Source: Cliona cf. orientalis (taxonomy: Eukaryota > Porifera > Demospongiae > Clionaida > Clionaidae). Taken from it: 64,000 nucleotides of DNA. The stretch lies in the NCBI GenBank assembly GCA_963930775.1, contig OZ005698.1:7880501-7944500 (forward strand), given 5' to 3'. Positions within the stretch are counted from its first letter, which is position 1, and every line of letters starts with the position of its first letter. Under the pieces are notes generated by a model that saw only the letters and a program-made list of their open reading frames with translations, had not been told where the DNA came from and made no database searches. The translations under genes were made by a program, and so were the position numbers. Below are positions 57,824 through 64,000 of the stretch, in pieces.

Positions 57824-58108
57824 GGCTACGCCCCTGGTGTGCATAAGGCCGAGTGGGCACGCGTATGTACGGACCCCGCACATAATTATATTCCACAAAA
57901 TTAATGTCATAATTATTATGATCACGGTTCACAGCCACACATGTAAATTGCTATATTAATACCATAATCAAATTTAGATGCATTTTTACGAAAGATCCTG
58001 GCTAAGCTTAAGTTAAACTCATTCCTTACCTTTTTCACTGTCATGATCGCTCGTTTCCTTCAGGTCGTCCGAGCTCGTGGTGGTGGCGGCAATCGCTAGA
58101 TTCGACAT
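48936..58108 (-). CDS. Death-unknown domain-ankyrin protein, unit 3 (17 exons; first Death domain deleted)
   Basis: Exons in transcription order: 58108-58030, 56729-56688, 55834-55553, 54586-54521, 54184-53496, 52757-52650, 52590-52492, 52411-52307, 51519-51421, 50788-50684, 50508-50419, 50310-50212, 50094-49987, 49913-49815, 49758-49660, 49273-49193, 49118-48936. They join in frame to 810 codons plus TAG. Exon 1 is only 79 bases: ATGTC is joined directly to the linker (NLAIAATTTSSDDLKE), so the whole N-terminal Death domain is absent, a 258-base in-frame difference from unit 2. The second Death domain (exon 3), unknown domain (exon 5), eleven ankyrin repeats and tail are intact. Exon 4 uses an acceptor 15 bases upstream of that in units 1 and 2. 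Presumably expressed as a single-Death-domain variant. Confidence 0.83.
49416..49547. mobile_element. Small MITE in unit 3 with CTGAT duplication (132 bp)
   Basis: Begins CAGTGGTGGAGGAAGACGGC and ends CTGCCGCCTATG, with inner GGGGGGGCAC / GTGCCCCCC inverted motifs. Flanked by CTGAT (49411-49415 and 49548-49552). The other units have no insert at this point. Confidence 0.75.
51030..51342. mobile_element. Unclassified insertion in unit 3 intron (~315 bp)
   Basis: Units 1, 2 and 4 read GACATCATAGGCATCCTACT or a close variant. Unit 3 has ~315 extra bases between GACATCATA and GCATCCTACT. The insert starts GCAGACCTTATGATAA and ends with a partly inverse CCATTATCATAA. It contains repeated AAAATGAAAATTTGA and GTCCGA motifs. 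Ends are approximate. Confidence 0.55.
51639..52065. mobile_element. TA-target MITE in unit 3 (427 bp)
   Basis: Ends CCGTAAACTCTGGTTATTAA and the inverse (TTATTAACCAGAGTTTACGG), flanked by TA (51637-51638, 52066-52067). The interior repeats TTAAGCGCA. Units 1, 2 and 4 show the empty site ATAAACTAGCTAGTG or a close variant. Confidence 0.85.
52846..53380. mobile_element. PIF/Harbinger-like MITE in unit 3 (535 bp, TAA duplication)
   Basis: Ends GGCCACTCCAAATCAATTAG and the inverse (AATTTGGAGTGGCC), each flanked by TAA (52843-52845, 53381-53383). A 3-bp TAA duplication with GG-starting ends is typical of Harbinger-type elements. Unit 2 shows the empty site TATCTAACGCTAAT. The interior holds a G32 run (52945-52976). 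Confidence 0.8.
54617..55131. mobile_element. TTAA-target MITE in unit 3 (515 bp)
   Basis: Left end AGGCATTGTGTCACGATATA; right end is the inverse (TATATCGTGGCACAATGCCT). Flanked by TTAA at 54613-54616 and 55132-55135, as for piggyBac-type elements. CTATTTTTAG is also part of both arms. No transposase frame. Absent from the same intron of units 1 and 2. Confidence 0.82.
57496..57836. mobile_element. CAGGGGC-ended MITE in unit 3 (341 bp, GTGTG duplication)
   Basis: Begins CAGGGGCATAGCCAGGATTT and ends GGCTACGCCCCTG, flanked by GTGTG (57491-57495, 57837-57841). Unit 1 has the uninterrupted ACCGTGTGTATGC at this place. Contains a C27 run (57797-57823). Confidence 0.75.
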
Positions 58109-58686
58109 CTTTCTATACCCTCATTGAGGGAGCAGGGAGAGCCCCGTGTGATCACAATGCGCATGCTCGATATGGGTGTGGCGTGTGGAAAGGCAGCCCC
58201 ACCCCTTCGCTAAATATATAGTGGGAGGGGCTGGCTCTGGACTGCAGAGAGATCAGTGGCTCTTACAGTTCAGCACAACTACCCCGTAATTTTCATTCGT
58301 TAACATCTGTTTGTGTTCAGTTTCGACCAAAGAAGGTCCACAGACTAAAATGTATCGAAGTTCGATGATATTATTTAATATGTGATGTAGCTAGCTACTA
58401 TATTATGCCGGTTCAAGTTCATTCAATAATTATTTTAATGCATACTTAATTATCATTATTAATATCAACGGTACAGCATGTAATTATTATGCATGCATTA
58501 AAATTATATCATAATTAGTGGGTAGCTATATCCCATCCCTGTATCATCAATCAATATCATCAAGATCACAAAAATAGCTATTATGAGAAAATAAAATTAA
58601 TACACTTGTCAATAATAATTATTATCACGACGTGTAGATACTGTTGACAGGGCTGTATAATTACGTATAATAATTCCAATTCTATT
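58109..58686. other. Spacer between unit 3 start and unit 4 stop
   Basis: No gene seen. Holds the hairpin block 58190-58236 shared with the spacer upstream of unit 2, and a segment (58310-58560) homologous to the flanks of the foldback element downstream of unit 1. Confidence 0.6.
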
Positions 58687-61600
58687 CTATGATGCAGTTT
58701 CATCCAATTCATCATACGAATGTTCTTGTGGAGCAGTATCACTGTGAAATTCTTGATGTTTAGGAGTATCAGACAGTTTAGATCCATGCTCCAGGATATC
58801 CCTGATAGTCGGTAAGCTTGTGACGGGATCATGTCGCCAGCTAGTTGACTGGAGACTCTGAGGGGCTGGCACAAGATGACTTGGCTGTGGAATAAAATAA
58901 TTATAATTATTATTATTAATGGCACCATAACAATCATGTTAGTTAGCTATAACACTATACCTTGTAACCATACTGCTCCAATAGCTGACACACTGCTGTA
59001 TGAGACCTACTGCTAACAATAATATCATATGCTGTCAATCCATTCTATAAGCAAAATTTAGTGTCAGATGTGATTGCATATTATAAGAACATATAAAATT
59101 ATCCCCCCCCCCCCCCCCCCCCCCCCCCCATCCCCAGCCCATGGGTGAGTCTTAATTTCCATACTTTGAAGCTTCATGCCAGTAATGTTATTTGCAAGGT
59201 GGTTCCAAGGAGGCACATGATGATGTACAAATATTAATCTAATATTGGGTTACCGAGAAATTAAAGACACACACATGCAGTTACATGCATACCTGGTCCT
59301 GGGCATCAATTTGAGCCCCAGCTCTGATCAACTCTGTCACTATCGATGAATGACCTCCCCAGGCAGCAATCATTAGTCCTGTTCTCCCATCCTGTATGTT
59401 ATATTAATAATATTATCATGAATGATGCATAAGACAAGACCAACTTTATTCTTGAGTTCAATGTTTATATTGGATTGGATTAGTAATTTCACGATATCTG
59501 TGTTGCCATAGTTGCATGCAAAGTGAAGAGCTGAGTTGGCTTGCTGTGGAAGAAAAGTAGTGTTGTAGCTATAATAATATTAGAAAACAAAAGTGGTTAT
59601 CAAAAAACCTGATTCTGATAATTAATGCTTGCACCATGTTCAACTAGGAATCTTGCCACCTCAATGTGATTTATACCAGAAGCAGCCATCAGTGGAGTAG
59701 CAAAAGGCACATCCTGTGATTAACATGAAAATGGTGAAGATGTGAATAACACTGAGTATGCTAGAGATTCAGTCGACAATACACAGCAAAATAAACTGAG
59801 ACTAGTGCTATTGTATAGTGCATTACTCACATCAGTTGGTTGGTCAATGGCTGCATGATGATGAACCAGCAGCTGGACCATCTCAATATTGCCTTTAACA
59901 CAGGAGATATATAGGGGGAACTGTACTCCCTGTAGAGAGAGAACAGTGGAGTGTCACATGACCTCCAAAAAATTAATGATGAAGCTATCCACATGCTAGC
60001 TTGAGATGTGCAGTTCCACTGCATTATACCTTTAAGTTACATAGTGCTTTACCTTGTTGATGTCCGCCCCATGGGCCAGGAGCAGCTCCACTAGCCTCGG
60101 GTGGTTGTGATAAGCAGCAAAGCACATTGGTACTGCTCCTTCCTGCATCAGAAATAATATAATTATCCAGGGTAAGGCAAATCCAACAAACCCCTCCCAC
60201 TGCATGTACTACAGTGAAACCCCTGTACAAGGATACACACTGAAATAATATAAGGATACATTTTTATTCAGGACACTGTCTAGGCTCCAAGCTAGATAGA
60301 GTGGTGTACAAATAAACTACCGTATAGCGCCTTAATTTCGCGGAACTTAAATTTCGCGGATAGCTCTCTACAAAGTTTTCGTTGAATAAATTTCGCGGTT
60401 CCGGCCTGGTATGGGCGCGCGGATCCGCGAAAACAGCGAAAATTAAGTCCCACGAAATTTAAGTGCTATACGGTACCACCTAAAATGAGGGCACCTCTCA
60501 GGAGTGACCACAATAGAGAGAGGTACGTGCCACTGTAATGCACAAAATAAAACAGAGTGACGTTGCTCTAAATTGAGCCCACTATTTCTATATGCATCAA
60601 TGACCCCCACACTATGATGACCATGTACATAATTATAGATAAGCCCCACCTTGCTCTAAACTGAGCACACAATTCTACCAATGCATATATTGACTATGGA
60701 CATACGATGCATGGTCTCACCTTACTAAGGTAGTTCACATCAGCCCCGTGGTTGATGAGTAAAGCTGCTAGATCATAATGACCTTCCTGGCAGGCAGCAA
60801 ACAGGGCTGTTGCTCCATCTTCATCCTACATAAGTCAAGACAATACAATATATACAAATGAACAAGTTGTATACATAGAAATATACATTAAGGAGGGGTA
60901 AGAGGGATTGGAAACGCCCTTAGCTATACATATCTATGGAGACCTGCAATCCCAGGCACATTCTCTTTCATGATTCTTTAGCATGTTTTAAGCTTCTGCT
61001 TGGTGCTTGGAGTAAGTGGATTGTCACATTGGTACGGTTCCATATCTTGTGTCTTAATGATCATTTGACGTGTATAAGTTGTGCTAATCTCTAATTAGAT
61101 AAACACTCGCTAGAGATATGAAAGTATTTTGCATTATTTTAGCTTGGTAATGAGGATCAGTGAGGCATATGATGTGCATATTACTGCTATACATGTACTT
61201 AGTCAAAATATATCATTATTAGGGCATCATGGACCAATCAGTTCCATTTCTGAGTCATGTAGCTATATACGTACATCCAGAAACCTTATCCAATTAATGA
61301 TATTGTATTAGGCCGGGGTACGGCAAATCTACAAAAATAGAAATACGCCTAGGTCCAGCCGTTACCAGTCCCTCTCCCCACTCCTTAATCTATTATGGAA
61401 ATCTGAAGGTTCACCAACTATAATATATATGTACAACTCCACCCACTCACAACCTGTGGATCATACACATGTACACTTTTAGCAATAATAAATTATGGAA
61501 TTGCCACAAACATTCTTTAATTGCTCTATATAGGGGATCAGTAATCATTAAAATTAATGCTGTTGCTGTTGGAGGTACAAATGTGTGACCAAAGATGACA

Positions 61601-63802
61601 TCATAGGCATTCTACTGTCAATGACTATAGCAAGTACAAACATGAATGTCTACTGTGTACATAGTATTACTGTGTCTCACATCATTTGGCAGATCCACTG
61701 CAGCATGGTGACGCAGGAGCAGCAGAACTATTTCAGTATGTCCTTTAAAGCAGGCATGGGCAAGAACTGAATGCCCTTTCTGTAGCATGTGAAGGAGAGA
61801 GTTTTAGAGTGAGACACTAGTGGACAGTGGTTGAATGTGAGCAGTGGGGAGAGCTAGGGAGCTGAACAACGACCACTCCCTCACTATGACATAAACTAGT
61901 TAGTTCTGGCAAAAATTGTCCTCACAGGCCCGGGAAAACTCAACGTACAAAATTCACCAGTTATCAATGGAAATCTATGACTAGGACACAGAGAGAGTGC
62001 ACACGTTTATTAGTGTCAAATGGAGGAACCACGACATATGCATGCATATCTGCTATGAACAGCACATGCTGCATATTTGTTACTCATACCTTGTACATCC
62101 CACTGCGGTTCACCATAATACCATGCCTTATCATTGGCCACATTATGCATACTTGTGTTACAGGGATCAATGCTCTCACCTTATTTCTGTAGTTCACATC
62201 TGCCCCATTCTCCACTAAAATCTCAGCAACATGGAGATGACCTTTGACCACTGCCGTCACCAAAGCTGTCTCCCCGAAATCATTCTGAACAAGATAAGGA
62301 AAGATAATAGCTAATTCTACCACGAATATGATGGGTAAACTATATATATCTCACCTTTGTTGCCATATCAATATCAACATGATACTTGAGAAACAATTCA
62401 ACCATGTCTCGTCTCCCATGATAACTGGCAGACCAGAGAGGATGCTGGCCATGCTAACATACACAACAAGACATCAGATCATGTCAACACAGATACTTGT
62501 CTATTGCCATGCAGTGGCACGTACTTCATCATAGATATTAGGCTCCACCCCCTGTACTAAGAGAGATGAGAAATCTCTGATGTCTGCAGTGCCATCATGA
62601 CAGAGCATCAAAAACGTCTCCTCTTTGGAAGCCTGCGATAATAATTATAGATAATGGAAATGACCATGTAATGTCAATTAACAACTCTGCCACATTATTT
62701 TCATCGACATGTAGCATTTACTAATGCTAATACAGCACTTCACACAATTTTCCTAAAACCCAATGATCTATGAATAGCTATTCTCCCTCAATTATATTAT
62801 TATACTCACCATTTGTTTCTCATCATAGATGATGACATCATCAATAGAGACGAGGACTATCCCATGGCTTCGGAAGAACTTCGCCCTTGGACAGATGGCA
62901 TCAGCGATGTATTGTGGCACTGTCCATGTTATCTCCAGACTCCCCACTACTATCCTATCAATGACTGCTGTCAGAGAGGGAATCTCATACTCCTCGGCAA
63001 AAGACTGCCACAGCTTCACAACATAGTCCAACGAAATCTGTGATATCTTTCGCTCAAGTTGAAGCACCACCTTGATCTTCTTGTATTGCTTTGTGGTGAG
63101 CTTTGGAGAGGGTTGATCACATTCCTCATCAGAATCATCCACAGATAAATTTTGGTACTCGATATAATTGATAAGTTTTGTTGTGAGGTAGAATCCAGAG
63201 AGACGGGCCTTGTACTCTTTCATAAGGCTCCCCACTTCTTGGTCACTCGGTAGAAACTGGTCGACCAGTTGCTCCAAAGGGCTGCAGTGATGATAATCCC
63301 ACAGATGTTTGAGGGTGATAGCGGCAAATAATTTCTTCACATCAGATGTCTCAGGAAAATCACACTCAAAGAAGGTGATTAGAAAGTCCCTCACATTGCT
63401 GATATCACTCTGGGACTGGAGAGCTGACTGGACTTTTAATATAAGAGAGGAAAAGAGTGCTTTTATCTTTTCTTCATTGGAACGAATCATTTCCACACCT
63501 GCATAGTAGCAACATCACTTATAATATTATGATTGCTACTACAACAGTAACTTTTCAGCAAACAAAATATTATATTTAACATCTTAAATTAGTAAACATA
63601 TGATTGTACATTCTAATGTGTGCACACTAGCTATTCTGCCTATAATTAATTAATAATATTATACGTGATAGCCACTTAAGGGTACTGAAAATTTATGATA
63701 ATCTAGGTATGCAATGTTCTATGCTAATCATAAACTGACTTTGTTGTCTCTTCTCAGGGCTGGCTGGTGGTTGGACAACAGCAGAAGATACTTGTAGTAT
63801 CT
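58687..63802 (-). CDS. Death/unknown domain/ankyrin protein, unit 4 (5' part outside the window)
   Basis: Exons in transcription order: 63802-63740, 63498-62810, 62632-62525, 62453-62355, 62284-62180, 61779-61681, 60825-60721, 60142-60053, 59929-59831, 59713-59609, 59543-59445, 59391-59293, 59044-58961, 58884-58687. These correspond to exons 4-17 of units 1-3 and keep one frame for 679 complete codons plus TAG. The Death-domain exons 1-3 should lie beyond 64000. The unknown domain (exon 5) is complete, and eleven ankyrin repeats and the acidic tail follow. The exon at 59044-58961 has one extra codon (YDIIVSS against YDFASS). The repeat encoded by 59543-59445 has lost the usual G at its start (QANSALHFAC). 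Otherwise intact, with no premature stop seen. Confidence 0.83.
60320..60473. mobile_element. TA-target MITE in unit 4 (154 bp)
   Basis: Begins CCGTATAGCGCCTTAATTTC and ends AAATTTAAGTGCTATACGG, flanked by TA (60318-60319, 60474-60475). The interior has AAATTTCGCGG repeats. Related to the nested element at 42919-43125. Units 1 and 2 show the empty site ACTATCCCCTAAA. Confidence 0.83.
60892..61384. mobile_element. TTAA-target MITE in unit 4 (493 bp)
   Basis: Begins GGAGGGGTAAGAGGGATTGG and ends with the imperfect inverse (CCAGTCCCTCTCCCCACTCC). Flanked by TTAA (60888-60891 and 61385-61388). The interior is AT-rich without a transposase. Absent from the same intron of units 1-3. Confidence 0.8.
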
Positions 63803-64000
63803 CTATATAATAAAATCCAGTCAAACAAACTGATATTAAATTTAGTGGGGACAAACTAAATAGTTTACTGCTGCAAAGTTTTCTATTTTGCATTCAGGTG
63901 AGCTGTCATTATTCAGATTTCAAATTAATCGAGACAGCTAGATCGCTAAGTTCAGTCTAAAGACCATGCACCAAGGCATTGCCCACTAGTTAGAGTGCCA

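Noticed and set aside
57555..57938. Gly-rich 127-codon frame on the minus strand
   Set aside because: Created by the C27 run inside a transposon.

Overview
This is animal (metazoan) nuclear DNA. Genes are split by short GT-AG introns, and the intergenic sequence is AT-rich and full of microsatellites, TACATGTA-type palindromes and small inverted-repeat transposons. Gene content (a class XVIII myosin, VWC-type secreted proteins, Pmp-like beta-helix surface proteins, a tandem death-domain/ankyrin family) suggests an early-branching invertebrate, most likely a demosponge. That taxon call is inference, not something the sequence proves.

Layout. (1) 1-2389: no exon seen; probably an upstream intron or 5' flank of the myosin gene. 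(2) 2390-21154, plus strand: an unconventional myosin of the MYO18 class in 24 exons that join in one frame (1,896 codons plus stop), lacking only its N-terminus. (3) Nested in its 4.65 kb intron (9355-14004) are three intronless secreted Cys-rich genes: two tandem paralogues on the plus strand (9876-10577, 11353-12048) and a longer relative on the minus strand (12261-13256). A fossil of the last gene's 3' end (10721-10843) shows how the pair duplicated. (4) 22212-28676, plus strand: three tandem copies of an intronless beta-helix protein with GGAV/FxxN repeats, a signal peptide and a hydrophobic C-terminus. Only the first copy is intact. The second is frameshifted and cut off by a LINE 3' end; the third has a one-base frameshift. 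(5) 30647-63802, minus strand: four head-to-tail copies of a 17-exon gene encoding Death domain - Death domain - a ~229-residue domain of unknown function - 11 ankyrin repeats (one per exon) - short acidic tail. Copies 1-3 are complete (898, 888 and 810 codons); copy 4 runs off the right edge after its fourth exon.

The tandem units act as each other's empty-site controls. Comparing the same intron between copies shows more than a dozen small non-autonomous DNA transposons, many with matching terminal repeats and target-site duplications (TA, TAA, TTAA or 5-6 bp), including one nested in another. All exons still join in frame. Unit 3 has lost its first Death domain by a precise in-frame deletion inside exon 1.

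Functionally, the myosin has the degenerate nucleotide-binding motifs typical of MYO18 and is probably structural. The beta-helix and VWC proteins look secreted or surface-bound. The death/ankyrin array resembles an expanding family of intracellular signalling or recognition adaptors, possibly innate-immune. Those roles are inferred from domain families, not demonstrated.
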